Made by a program: the position numbers and the translations under genes | Notes under the pieces: generated by a model | Database searches by the model: none | Told to the model about the DNA's origin: nothing | What the model saw: the letters and a program-made list of their open reading frames with translations, nothing else | From: JAVBLW01 sp031553215 | GTDB lineage: Bacteria; Bacillota_I; Bacilli_A; Acholeplasmatales; Anaeroplasmataceae | NCBI GenBank assembly: GCA_031553215.1 | Contig: JAVBLW010000001.1 | Span: 146,779 to 210,778, forward strand | DNA: 64,000 nt | Direction of reading: 5' to 3' | Shown: positions 23,117 to 32,593 of the stretch, in pieces | How the letters are laid out: each line of letters opens with the position of its first letter | Numbering within the stretch: the first letter of the stretch is position 1

Positions 23117-25390
23117 TTATTCTGTTCTTAGTGCAACAACGGGGTCTTTCTTTGCGGCACCTTTTGATGGCATTAATCCGGCTATGAATGTTAAGAACAT
23201 GCTTAATATAATCATTCCTATAGCTGTTTGAAATGGAAGTATTATTTTAAATGATTTATCAATTGCATTAGCTGCTATTAATGTAGCAGGAATACATATA
23301 ATATATGTAACTATTACCCCAAGAACTCCAGACATAAATCCTAAAATTAATGCTTCAGCATTAAATATTCTTGAAACATCCTTCTTTCTTGCACCTATAG
23401 CTCTTAATATCCCTATTTCTTTTGTTCTTTCAACTACCGAAACATAAGTAATTATTCCTATCATAATACTAGATACTACAAGTGATATAGCTGCAAATGC
23501 TGATAGTATTACTGATATTGATGATATCATTACAGTTAATAATCCACTTAATTCAGCTGCTAAGTCTACATATAATACTTTATCTACTTCTTGTAAATTT
23601 TTATTATACTCAGCCAGATAATCTTTAATTAATTCTTTTGTATCAAATGTTTTAGGATATATTTGAATACCTACTGGAAGATTTGATCCACCTAAAGTTT
23701 GCATTAAGTTTTCATAAGTTAGTGATGATGTAAATGAGTTACCTGTTAAAACATTAACTGTAGGGCTGGCTTTTTGAGCAAGGACTATTTCTGAATTAGC
23801 TTCTTTAGTTAATATAGAATTTGTTAAGGATGTTGTATATCCAATACCTGTAGATAAAAATTCTGTAGATGCTGTTTCTTTAACTCTCATGATACAGACA
23901 ATTTCTATTTCAATACTATTATTACTATTATACATTGCCTCATAATCATTATTTGCTATGTATAATCCATTTTTTAATGTATAGTAATCATCATTAGTTA
24001 CTAGTTTAAATTTTTTACCTATAAAATCATTTACTGTATAAGAAATATTATTATCGAATCCAAAGTTTGTTAATAAATCTATATTGATTCTATTATTCTT
24101 ATCAACTACTAACGCTAACTCATTAGCCTTAGTTGGATATGTCCCATTTAAGATATCATATTGAGTTTCAATAAAGTCTTTACTATCTGGCATTTCATTA
24201 AATGAAGTACTTGCAAGTTTATAATTATTATTATTTGTTTTTACAGCAACATGAGTTGAAATACCACTGCTATATGAAATAGAATTATATAAAGATGCAT
24301 CCATTTGATTTATATAATCTACATATTCTTGTGTTATTTTATTTTTATGACTTTTTACATTGGCTGTTGCTTCATATGGATAAAATATATTATCCTCAGG
24401 AAACTCTTTTAAATTAGTATTAGTTTGTTCACTTTCGTTTGTTAAACTTATATTATCACCAACAATAATAGGAAAGCCTGCAAGAGAATCTCTTTGCATA
24501 TTTTCAATATATCCGTTCATACCACTTGAAACAGATAGTACTAAAGCTATTCCAATTATTCCTATGCTTCCTGCAATTGCAGTTACGATAGTTCTTCCTT
24601 TTTTAGTTAATAAGTTTTTAAATGAAGATTTTAAAGCAGCTAAAAATGACATTTTAGTTCTTTTATTCACTAATTTAACATCTTCGCTATTAAATATGTC
24701 CTTTTCAATTTCTTTTATAGGTTTTGAATCTTCTATTACTTGTCCGTCTAACATCTTTATTATTCTTGTACTATATTCATTTGCAAGGTCTGGGTTATGA
24801 GTAACCATTATTACCAATCTATCTTCTGCAATCTCTTTTAATAATTCCATTACTTGAATACTTGTATTACTATCAAGTGCACCAGTAGGTTCATCTGCAA
24901 GGATAATTCTTGGATTATTTACTATCGCACGAGCTATCGCAACTCTTTGCATTTGTCCACCAGACATTTGATTTGGTTTTTTATGAATATGTTTTTCAAG
25001 TCCTACTTTGACTAATGCTTCTTTTGCTTTCTTTGTTCTTTCACTAGCATTTACTCCAGATAGAGAAAGTGCTAGTTCAACATTATCTAAAACAGTTAAA
25101 TGTGAAATTAAATTATAGCTTTGAAATACAAACCCTATTTCAGCATTTCTATATGCATCCCAGTCCAAATCATTAAATGTTTTAGTTGATTTATTATCTA
25201 TTAATAAATCTCCACTTGTATATTTATCTAGTCCTCCAATTAAGTTTAGTAATGTAGTTTTTCCACAACCAGATGGACCTAATATTGAAACAAATTCACT
25301 TTTTCTAAATTCTAAATCAATTCCTTTTAAAGCAAGAGTTGATTCATTTCCTAATTTATATACTTTTTGAATATTTTTTAATTGTAACAT
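23117..25390 (-). CDS. ABC transporter, fused ATPase and FtsX-like permease (MacB type)
   Basis: 757 residues in one chain. The ATPase is residues 1-225: Walker A GPSGCGKTT (38-46), signature SGGQMQRVA, Walker B RIILADEPTGALD and switch His in MVTHN. The permease follows: one helix (TAIAGSIGIIGIALVLSVSSG), a large outer domain of about 300 residues, then three helices ending AKKDPVVALRTE. This 4-TM MacB/FtsX layout moves peptides, lipids or drugs by a mechanotransmission mechanism. The ATG after TAGGAGA is chosen over an upstream ATG that overlaps the operator. Divergent from a TetR gene with shared palindromes, so substrate-induced export is likely. Confidence 0.9.
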   Translation of the reverse strand: MLQLKNIQKVYKLGNESTLALKGIDLEFRKSEFVSILGPSGCGKTTLLNLIGGLDKYTSGDLLIDNKSTKTFNDLDWDAYRNAEIGFVFQSYNLISHLTVLDNVELALSLSGVNASERTKKAKEALVKVGLEKHIHKKPNQMSGGQMQRVAIARAIVNNPRIILADEPTGALDSNTSIQVMELLKEIAEDRLVIMVTHNPDLANEYSTRIIKMLDGQVIEDSKPIKEIEKDIFNSEDVKLVNKRTKMSFLAALKSSFKNLLTKKGRTIVTAIAGSIGIIGIALVLSVSSGMNGYIENMQRDSLAGFPIIVGDNISLTNESEQTNTNLKEFPEDNIFYPYEATANVKSHKNKITQEYVDYINQMDASLYNSISYSSGISTHVAVKTNNNNYKLASTSFNEMPDSKDFIETQYDILNGTYPTKANELALVVDKNNRINIDLLTNFGFDNNISYTVNDFIGKKFKLVTNDDYYTLKNGLYIANNDYEAMYNSNNSIEIEIVCIMRVKETASTEFLSTGIGYTTSLTNSILTKEANSEIVLAQKASPTVNVLTGNSFTSSLTYENLMQTLGGSNLPVGIQIYPKTFDTKELIKDYLAEYNKNLQEVDKVLYVDLAAELSGLLTVMISSISVILSAFAAISLVVSSIMIGIITYVSVVERTKEIGILRAIGARKKDVSRIFNAEALILGFMSGVLGVIVTYIICIPATLIAANAIDKSFKIILPFQTAIGMIILSMFLTFIAGLMPSKGAAKKDPVVALRTE

Positions 25391-25407
25391 AAAATTTCTC
25401 CTAACAT

Positions 25408-25436
25408 TTGACAAGGTAGCCTTGTTCATATAAAAT
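25408..25436 (+). promoter_or_regulatory. tetR promoter
   Basis: TTGACA, 17-base spacer, TAAAAT. The -35 overlaps the first palindrome. Confidence 0.65.
25411..25425. promoter_or_regulatory. Candidate TetR operator 1
   Basis: ACAAGG-TAG-CCTTGT, perfect 6-bp arms, covering the end of the tetR -35 box and the 5' untranslated part of the ABC gene. Confidence 0.6.
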
Positions 25437-25438
25437 AA

Positions 25439-25450
25439 GAACAGGTGTTC
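25439..25450. promoter_or_regulatory. Candidate operator 2
   Basis: GAACA-GG-TGTTC, perfect 5-bp arms, 13 bases from operator 1 and just after the tetR -10 box. Confidence 0.45.
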
Positions 25451-25542
25451 CTTTCTTTAAGTTTATCATAAAAGTTTATATTAAGTTTAAAGAAATGCTA
25501 GTACATTCTTTAGCGGAACAAACAAGGAGGTTTTGTACCTTA

Positions 25543-26094
25543 ATGAGAAAGAAAAATCAATCAACTGAATTTATTAAACTTTGTATATGTAAGGCATTCG
25601 TTGATCTTCTTTATGAAAAAAAATATGAAGAAATCTCTATATCTGAAATATGTTTGAAATCAGGATTTGGTAGAACTACTTATTATCGCTATTTTGGCAA
25701 TAATAAAGATGAATTATTATTATACATTTCTCATTTAAGATGGGAAGAATATAAAGATAAACAATCTGAAGAGATTAGAAAAGATGAAGGGAAAATGCTT
25801 TTAAATCATATCTATAATCACAAAGATTTCTTTCTTTTACTTTCACATCAAAAATTAGATCATATTATTTACATGATTTTTAATAATGAATTTGGCAGAA
25901 AAAAAGATGAGGATGAAATATTTAGTTATGGAAAAGCCTTTTTTGCTGGAGCATATTACGGGGTTACATATGAATGGATTATACAAGGGTGTAAAGATAC
26001 TCCTGATGACATAACTAATAAATTTACTCAGGGGATAATGCTAGCGTTTGAAAAAGCGAAAAAAGATGAAGAAGCACTAAAATCTAATATTTAA
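25543..26094 (+). CDS. TetR family transcriptional regulator
   Basis: 183 residues. The N-terminal helix-turn-helix is clear: YEEISISEICLKSGFGRTTYYRYF (about residues 27-50), followed by the helical ligand domain. The AcrR/QacR-like C-terminal region has KAFFAGAYYGVTYEWIIQGC. AAGGAGG lies 12 bases before the ATG; an upstream in-frame ATG would place that site inside the gene. It is divergent from the MacB-type transporter and separated by a 150-base region with two palindromes, so it most likely represses both. Confidence 0.88.
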   Translation: MRKKNQSTEFIKLCICKAFVDLLYEKKYEEISISEICLKSGFGRTTYYRYFGNNKDELLLYISHLRWEEYKDKQSEEIRKDEGKMLLNHIYNHKDFFLLLSHQKLDHIIYMIFNNEFGRKKDEDEIFSYGKAFFAGAYYGVTYEWIIQGCKDTPDDITNKFTQGIMLAFEKAKKDEEALKSNI

Positions 26095-26108
26095 TGAATT
26101 AGGTAAAT

Positions 26109-26155
26109 AAAAAAGTTTATAATTGCTCCCTATGGTAGCAGCTATAAACTTTTTT
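26109..26155. terminator. Bidirectional terminator between tetR and rlmD
   Basis: AAAAAAGTTTATA pairs perfectly with TATAAACTTTTTT, with an inner TGCT/AGCA stem. Confidence 0.85.
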
Positions 26156-26198
26156 AAATATATTATCTCATATAATTTGTGGATATGTTTTTTTACTT

Positions 26199-27539
26199 TT
26201 ATTTTATAGACAAAAAGGCTACCGTCTCTACATGGGTAGAATGACTAAATAAATCAAATGGAGTTACTTCTATTAATTCATATCCATTTTCAGATAGTAT
26301 TTTTGCATCTCTTGCAAATGTTGATGTCTTACAAGATATATATACTATTTTAGGTATTTTCATATCTATTACAGTATTTAGAAATTCTATATCGCAACCT
26401 TTTCTAGGTGGATCAAAAACTATTACATCTATTTTTTCTTTACTAACAAGTTTTTTTATTTCATTTTCACATGGTCCACAAATAAATTCGACATTATCGA
26501 TATTATTAATCTTTTTGTTTTCATTGGCATTATCAATTGCTTCTTTTACTATTTCGATTCCATATACTTTTTTTGCTTTTTTAGCTAAGTTAAGAGTAAT
26601 ACTTCCAATTCCACAATATGCATCTATTACAATATCATCTTTTGATAGATTTGCATATTCTATAGCTTTATCATATAACTTTTCACATTGATCATGGTTC
26701 ACTTGTAAGAATGAATTTGGATGAACATTAAATTTAAGATTATTTATTGTTTCTGTTATAAAGGCTTGTCCTTCTATTAATTTAAATTCTTTGCCTAATA
26801 CAACATTAGTTTTTTGATTGTTAATATTTAAATAAATAGATACTATTTTAGGATGTTTTTTTATTATTTCTTTTGATATTTGATTTATTTCTTTAAGGTT
26901 ATTAGTAGCTACTATTACTAGCATTATTTCTTCTTCATTATTGATACGGCACATAATGTGTCTAATTGATCCTTTGTTTGTTTGTTCATTATAAATAGAA
27001 ATATTTAGTTCTTTGAACATCTCTTTTAAATCATTAATAATTGATGAGGTTTCTATAGGTTCAATTAAGCAATTTGTCATAGGAACAATAGTATGACTTT
27101 TTTCTTCATAAAATCCACTGATTATTTCTCCATCCACTAAAGAAAGGGGAACTTGTACTTTGTTTCTATATCCATATATCTTCTCATTTTTAACACAATC
27201 ATGAATAATCGGGTTTAATCCACTAACTTTTCTGATTGTTTTTTTAGTAATATCTGTTTTATATTTTATTTGATAATCATATTTTAAATGCATTATATTG
27301 CACCCCCCGCATTTAGAGTAATATGTACAAATATTCTTTTCTCGGTTGTTAGATTCTTCTATGATTTTAATATTTTTTGCTTGACCTAAATTTTTAGTTA
27401 ATTTTTCTATTCTAGCAACTACCTTTTCACCTGGTATTGCATTATCAATAAAAATTGGAAAATTATCTACTTTTCCAATTCCTAATCCTAAATGGTCAAT
27501 ATCTATTATATCTAATGTTATTTCTTCATTCTCTCTCAT
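26199..27539 (-). CDS. rlmD: 23S rRNA (uracil-C5)-methyltransferase, RlmD/TrmA class
   Basis: Methylates uracil in 23S rRNA (U1939-type site) with S-adenosylmethionine. The 446-residue protein starts with a TRAM RNA-binding domain (1-60), then the iron-sulfur cysteines C71-x5-C77-x2-C80 (YSKCGGC), and the Rossmann methyltransferase core: DAYCGIGSITL, FDPPRKGCD and the nucleophile Cys in YISCKTSTFARD. Related paralogues (RlmCD) act at two sites in Gram-positives, so the exact uridine is uncertain. The start overlaps the end of sdaA by 14 bases and has AGGAGAAG before it. Confidence 0.9.
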   Translation of the reverse strand: MRENEEITLDIIDIDHLGLGIGKVDNFPIFIDNAIPGEKVVARIEKLTKNLGQAKNIKIIEESNNREKNICTYYSKCGGCNIMHLKYDYQIKYKTDITKKTIRKVSGLNPIIHDCVKNEKIYGYRNKVQVPLSLVDGEIISGFYEEKSHTIVPMTNCLIEPIETSSIINDLKEMFKELNISIYNEQTNKGSIRHIMCRINNEEEIMLVIVATNNLKEINQISKEIIKKHPKIVSIYLNINNQKTNVVLGKEFKLIEGQAFITETINNLKFNVHPNSFLQVNHDQCEKLYDKAIEYANLSKDDIVIDAYCGIGSITLNLAKKAKKVYGIEIVKEAIDNANENKKINNIDNVEFICGPCENEIKKLVSKEKIDVIVFDPPRKGCDIEFLNTVIDMKIPKIVYISCKTSTFARDAKILSENGYELIEVTPFDLFSHSTHVETVAFLSIK

Positions 27540-28746
27540 ATACTTCTCCTACACCATAGAATTTAGCTAGGCCACCTTCACTAGTTTCTCTATATCTATT
27601 ATCAATATCTCTACCTGTTTCTAGCATTGTTTTTATTACCATATCTAATGATATTTTACTATCATCATAAGTTAGAATGGTTGTAAGCATTGAGGCATCA
27701 ATGGCTCTCATTGCAGCTACCGCATTTCTTTCAATACAAGGTATTTGAACATAACCTCTTACTGGGTCACAAGTTAATCCTAGGTGATGTTCTAAAGCTA
27801 TTTCGCTTGATTGTTCTATTTGATCAATAGTTAAATTGTTTAATTCTGATACAAAAGCCGCCGCCATTGTACAAGCACTACCAACCTCGGCTTGACATCC
27901 AGCTTGTGCACCACTTATTGAACCATTAAATTTAATTAAATTGCCTATTAGACCTGCCGTAGCTAAAGCGTTAATTATTTGTTCGTGACTATATTGTTCA
28001 GTTTCTTCCATATATCTCATAACTGCTGGTATAGTCCCACTTGCACCACAGGTAGGGGCAGTTACAACTTCACCACCGCATGCATTTTCTTCATTAACTG
28101 CATATGCATATGCACATAGTTTTCTTTTTGATGCTATATCTTTTGTTTCATTTTTTAATTCCCTATTATATAAATGGTTTGCTTTACGGGTAATTCCTAA
28201 ATCTCCATGAATTATTCCCTCTGTATTTAGTCCTCGTTCGATTGAATGTTTCATTGCAGTATATATTGATTCCAAATATTCTTTAAAATCGCTATCTTCA
28301 CGTTCATAAACATAATCATAAAGCCTAATGTTCTTTTGTGAACAATATCTTTTTATTTCATAAAATGTTGATAAATCATATAAATTTTTTAGGTATGGCT
28401 GGGTTTCTCCTTCTATTTCTAGACTTCCACCACCAACACTAAAAAATGTCATTGTTCCAAAAATTTTATCTTCCCTATATGCTTCAAATATCATTGTATT
28501 AGGATGTGGCGGAACATTTAAAAAATCTTCTATAACTTCACATTCAATTGGATATAAAGTCTTTTTTATAATAAAATCTGTTAAATGCCCTTTTCCTGTC
28601 ATAGCAAGAGAACCATATAAAATAACCTTTATATAGTCAGCATCAAAATACCTTTCCTTAAATATTAAAGATGCCTTCTTTGGTGCCATAGTATGTGAAC
28701 TAGATGGACCATTTCCTATTTTATATAATTCTTTTAAACTATGCAT
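27526..28746 (-). CDS. sdaA: L-serine ammonia-lyase (iron-sulfur L-serine dehydratase), single chain
   Basis: Deaminates L-serine to pyruvate and ammonia using a [4Fe-4S] cluster. The 406-residue protein combines the beta part (NGPSSSHTMAPKKAS, residues 12-27, through about 130) with the alpha part. Cluster and active-site Cys are in APTCGASG, AGCQAEVGSACTMAAA and GLTCDPVRG. It is shorter than the Bacillus two-subunit total because the ACT-like region is missing. Gap of 10 bases from uvrB and overlap with rlmD indicate a uvrB-sdaA-rlmD transcript. With cysE it competes for serine. Confidence 0.93.
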   Translation of the reverse strand: MHSLKELYKIGNGPSSSHTMAPKKASLIFKERYFDADYIKVILYGSLAMTGKGHLTDFIIKKTLYPIECEVIEDFLNVPPHPNTMIFEAYREDKIFGTMTFFSVGGGSLEIEGETQPYLKNLYDLSTFYEIKRYCSQKNIRLYDYVYEREDSDFKEYLESIYTAMKHSIERGLNTEGIIHGDLGITRKANHLYNRELKNETKDIASKRKLCAYAYAVNEENACGGEVVTAPTCGASGTIPAVMRYMEETEQYSHEQIINALATAGLIGNLIKFNGSISGAQAGCQAEVGSACTMAAAFVSELNNLTIDQIEQSSEIALEHHLGLTCDPVRGYVQIPCIERNAVAAMRAIDASMLTTILTYDDSKISLDMVIKTMLETGRDIDNRYRETSEGGLAKFYGVGEVYERE

Positions 28747-28756
28747 AAAAACTCTC

Positions 28757-30718
28757 CTATTTTCCTTTTAATTCGATTAATACATCTCTAATTTGAGCTG
28801 CCATTTCGAAATTAAGTTCTTTTGCATATTGTTTCATTTCTTCTTCTAATCTATTCATTAATTCAACTTTTTCTTGTTTACTTAATTTACCAAGATTTAT
28901 TTTTTCATCTTCTTTTTCAACTTCTTCTTTCTTAATTGAAATTGAATCTCTTATTCCTTTTATAATTGTTTTAGGTGTTATATTATTAACACGATTATAC
29001 TCTTCTTGAATTGCACGTCTTCTAGCTGTTTCTTCAATAGCTATCTTCATTGAATCACTTATGGTATCAGCATACATTATAGCCCTACCAGAAGCGTTTC
29101 TAGCCGTTCTACCGATTGTTTGTATCAAAGACCTAGCTGAACGCAAGAAACCTTGTTTATCAGCATCTAGGATAGCAACCAAACTTACCTCTGGTAAATC
29201 AAGTCCTTCTCTTAATAAGTTTATACCAATAAGCACATCATATTTACCACGTCTTAAGTCTCTTAATATTTCAAGACGTTCTAAACTTTTTATTTCTGAA
29301 TGTAGATATGCAACCTTAACTCCCATTTGTTTAAAATATGCCGTAAGATCCTCACTCATTTTAATTGTTAAAGTAGTTATTAAGACTCTCTCATTAAGTT
29401 CAACTCTTTTTAATATTTCTCCATACAAATCATCAACCTGACCAAGCGATTTTCTAATTTCAATAACTGGATCAAGTAATCCAGTAGGACGAATGATTTG
29501 TTCAACTATTGGAATACCCTTATTCATTTCATAGTCTCCAGGAGTTGCACTTACATAGATAACCTTTCTCATCTTTTCTTCAAATTCGCTAAATTTTAAT
29601 GGACGATTATCCATTGCACTAGGAAGTCTAAATCCATAATTAACTAATGTCTCTTTACGGCTTCTATCTCCATTATACATTCCTCTAACTTGAGGAACTG
29701 TAACATGTGATTCATCTATTATCATTACAAAATCATTATTAAAGAAATCAATTAGGGTTGCAGGAGTTTCTCCTTCTTCTCTTAATGTTAGATGTCTAGA
29801 ATAGTTTTCTACACCACTACAGCTTCCCATTTGTTCTAGCATCTCTAAATCATATTTAGTTCTACTCATGATTCTTTCAGCCTCAAGCGGTTTATGTTCA
29901 TCATTAAATTTCTTTATTTGTTCCCCTAGTTCTTCCTTTATCCTTCTAATAGCCTCATTTAATTTGTCCTTATTAGTGATAAAGTGACTAGCCGCGAATA
30001 AATTAATAAATTCTAAACCTTCAATTGCAACCCCTGTCACAATATCAAACGTTCTTATTCTTTCTATTTCATCATCAAAGAATTCAATTCTAATTCCATT
30101 TTTATGTTCACTAGCAGGAATTATTTCTAACACATCTCCACGAACTCTAAAAGAACCTCTAATAAAATCAAAATCATTTCTTGTGTATTGCATTTCAATT
30201 AATCTTACTATTAATGCTTTTCTATCATAAGTTTCCCCACGTCTTAAACACATCATACTTTGCTTATAATCTTCTGGGTCCCCTATACCATAAATACAAG
30301 AAACTGACGCAACTATAATAACATCCTTATAATCAATTAGCGCTGCCGTAGCACTATGTCTCATTTCATCTATTTCTTCATTTATCTGAGCATCTTTCTC
30401 AATAAATGTGTCACTACTTACAACATATGCTTCTGGTTGGAAATAATCATAATATGAAATAAAATATGCTACATGATTATTAGGAAAGAACTCTTTAATT
30501 TCGCTATATAATTCTCCTGCTAAAGTCTTATTATGTGCCAATACTAAAGCAGGCTTATTTAATTCTTTTATAACATTACAAATAGTAAATGTCTTACCAG
30601 TACCTGTAGCACCCAAAAGAATTTGTTCATCACATTCTTTAAAATTTTCAATTAATTGTTTAACTGCTTTGACTTGGTCTCCAGCTAATTCATAATTACT
30701 TACTAATTCATAACCCAT
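28757..30718 (-). CDS. uvrB: UvrABC system protein B
   Basis: Central helicase-like damage-verification protein of nucleotide excision repair; partners UvrA and UvrC are not in this window. The 653-residue length is normal. LLGATGTGKTFT is Walker A, YYDYFQPEAYV is the beta-hairpin region that probes DNA, DESH-type box is DESHVTVPQ, and GIGRTARN-like TIGRTARNASG is motif VI. The UVR motif for UvrC binding is at the very C terminus (EEEMKQYAKELNFEMAAQIRD). The Shine-Dalgarno is modest (GTGGTGA). Being separated from uvrA is unusual for Bacillota but not rare. Confidence 0.97.
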   Translation of the reverse strand: MGYELVSNYELAGDQVKAVKQLIENFKECDEQILLGATGTGKTFTICNVIKELNKPALVLAHNKTLAGELYSEIKEFFPNNHVAYFISYYDYFQPEAYVVSSDTFIEKDAQINEEIDEMRHSATAALIDYKDVIIVASVSCIYGIGDPEDYKQSMMCLRRGETYDRKALIVRLIEMQYTRNDFDFIRGSFRVRGDVLEIIPASEHKNGIRIEFFDDEIERIRTFDIVTGVAIEGLEFINLFAASHFITNKDKLNEAIRRIKEELGEQIKKFNDEHKPLEAERIMSRTKYDLEMLEQMGSCSGVENYSRHLTLREEGETPATLIDFFNNDFVMIIDESHVTVPQVRGMYNGDRSRKETLVNYGFRLPSAMDNRPLKFSEFEEKMRKVIYVSATPGDYEMNKGIPIVEQIIRPTGLLDPVIEIRKSLGQVDDLYGEILKRVELNERVLITTLTIKMSEDLTAYFKQMGVKVAYLHSEIKSLERLEILRDLRRGKYDVLIGINLLREGLDLPEVSLVAILDADKQGFLRSARSLIQTIGRTARNASGRAIMYADTISDSMKIAIEETARRRAIQEEYNRVNNITPKTIIKGIRDSISIKKEEVEKEDEKINLGKLSKQEKVELMNRLEEEMKQYAKELNFEMAAQIRDVLIELKGK

Positions 30719-30770
30719 AAAAAATCACCACGCTTATTATTTGCTATGAAAATTATACCATACTTGGCAA

Positions 30771-30797
30771 TAAAAAAAACTGGAATAATCCAGTTTT
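30771..30797 (-). terminator. Terminator of the Na/Pi transporter gene
   Basis: AAAACTGGA/TCCAGTTTT stem, ATAA loop and T tract on the minus strand; overlaps the stop codon. Confidence 0.8.
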
Positions 30798-32493
30798 AAT
30801 GATTGTATTCTTCATTTTCACAATATTCGTTATTAATAACATTTAATGCAATATTCATAGTATGGTCACCAATACGTTCTAAATCACTTAATAATTCAAC
30901 GTAATGATCTGACGCAGAATAATCACATGCACCAGAATTAACTCTTTCATAGTGCTTTAATTTAAATCTTTCTTCCATTTCATCAACCATATCTTCATTG
31001 ACTGTAACAATTTTGGCTTTCTCTTTATCCCAATTGTTGATAGCATCAATTGATGAATGAACCATTATATCAAGAGCCTCATACATTTCTGCAATATCAG
31101 AAGCACCTTCTTCAGATAGCAAGACATTACCTTCATATCTCTCAGTGAAATATTCTACAATATTAGTACAATGATCACCAAGTCTTTCTAAATCCTTGAT
31201 GGTATCTAAATATTTTGATAATAGAGTAGATTCTTGCTTACTTAATGTAATATCTGCTTCTGTTAATTTAATTAAATAATCATGAATTCTTTTATCTAAA
31301 ATATTTATTTTTCTTTCATACTCCATTCCCGTTTCAGGAGCATCAGAAATATTTTTAAAACAATATTGTTTTGTTAATTCAAAATATGATATAGCATAAC
31401 CACCCATATAATCAATGGCTTTTTTTGCTACTCCCAATGCTAAAGCAGGCGATTCTTTTATTAAACTATAATCCATAAGAGCATTTTCCATTGTAGTAAC
31501 ATCATCACTCTTACCAGGAACAAGTTTTATAGTAAGGGCTGCAAGTTGTTTAACAAAAGCAAATAATAACACTGATGTAACTAAGTTAAATACTAAATGT
31601 GCCATCGCAATTGTCATCGCAGGATGAGGATTGCTTGCCGTGGCTAAGAGATGTTTCTCTATAACATTCATAAGTGGAACATACGCCCAACTTAAACATA
31701 TCATAAAGATTACGGTTCCGATAACATTAAATAACACATGAACCATGGCGGTTCTTTTTCCTTCAACATTACTTCCAGAAGAAGCTATTAGTGCTGTAGT
31801 TGTTGTTCCAATGTTTGATCCTAATAATAATGGCAAAGCTCCAACTAAAGCAATTTGACCACTTGAATATAAAGTTTGAATTATTGAAACTATAGCAGCC
31901 GATGATTGAACCGCTCCTGTAATTACTGTACCAACTAATAAACCTAAAATTGGCCAATCACTTAATGATGAGAACATTCTCTCTGCTTGAGTTTGATATT
32001 GGATTAGGATATCTTTTAAAGAATCTCCCATTAATTTAAGTCCAAAGAATAATAAACCAAACCCTAAAATTACATTACCTAGTTCTTTTGTTTTCTTTTT
32101 TCTTGCAAAGAATATAACAACTGCACCTAAAGCCACGAAAGCCATAGCATACTTTTGAACGTTTAAACCTACTAAAAATGAAGTAACCGTGGTTCCTATA
32201 TTAGCTCCCATAATAACTCCAATGGCTTGTGGGAATGTCATTAAGCCTGACCTAACTAAACCAACCGTTAAAGCCGTGGTCCCACTTGAAGATTGAATAA
32301 GTACTGTCATAAGCGTACCCATTAAAATTCCTTTTAATGGAGTATTCGTAGTCTTTTCAATTATACTACGCATTCTGTTACCAGCTAGAGATTTTAAAGA
32401 ATCTCCCATCAAAGTCATCCCAAATAGGAATAACCCTAGTCCACCAAGAATTTCCATAATTGCCGTGGCTACACTAAAATTTGATAAAAACAT
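30796..32493 (-). CDS. Na/Pi cotransporter family protein with PhoU-like C-terminal domain
   Basis: Predicted sodium-dependent phosphate transporter of the NptA/YjbB/YqeW class, 565 residues. The two inverted membrane repeats each carry a glutamine-serine motif: LIQSSSGTTAL (about 65-75) and GAVQSSAAIVS. About eight to ten hydrophobic helices fill residues 8-330. Residues 350-555 are soluble helical PhoU-like repeats (LGDHCTNIVEY, LERIGDHTMNIA). CGGAGGTAG precedes the ATG. Single gene. Export rather than import has been shown for E. coli YjbB, so direction is open. Confidence 0.9.
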   Translation of the reverse strand: MFLSNFSVATAIMEILGGLGLFLFGMTLMGDSLKSLAGNRMRSIIEKTTNTPLKGILMGTLMTVLIQSSSGTTALTVGLVRSGLMTFPQAIGVIMGANIGTTVTSFLVGLNVQKYAMAFVALGAVVIFFARKKKTKELGNVILGFGLLFFGLKLMGDSLKDILIQYQTQAERMFSSLSDWPILGLLVGTVITGAVQSSAAIVSIIQTLYSSGQIALVGALPLLLGSNIGTTTTALIASSGSNVEGKRTAMVHVLFNVIGTVIFMICLSWAYVPLMNVIEKHLLATASNPHPAMTIAMAHLVFNLVTSVLLFAFVKQLAALTIKLVPGKSDDVTTMENALMDYSLIKESPALALGVAKKAIDYMGGYAISYFELTKQYCFKNISDAPETGMEYERKINILDKRIHDYLIKLTEADITLSKQESTLLSKYLDTIKDLERLGDHCTNIVEYFTERYEGNVLLSEEGASDIAEMYEALDIMVHSSIDAINNWDKEKAKIVTVNEDMVDEMEERFKLKHYERVNSGACDYSASDHYVELLSDLERIGDHTMNIALNVINNEYCENEEYNH

Positions 32494-32593
32494 AAACTAC
32501 CTCCGAAACAAGTCGTCAATTTAATTTTATATTAAAGAATTGTAAAAATCAATTAAATAAATTGTAAAGAACTATAAAAACCTAAAAAAGCGT

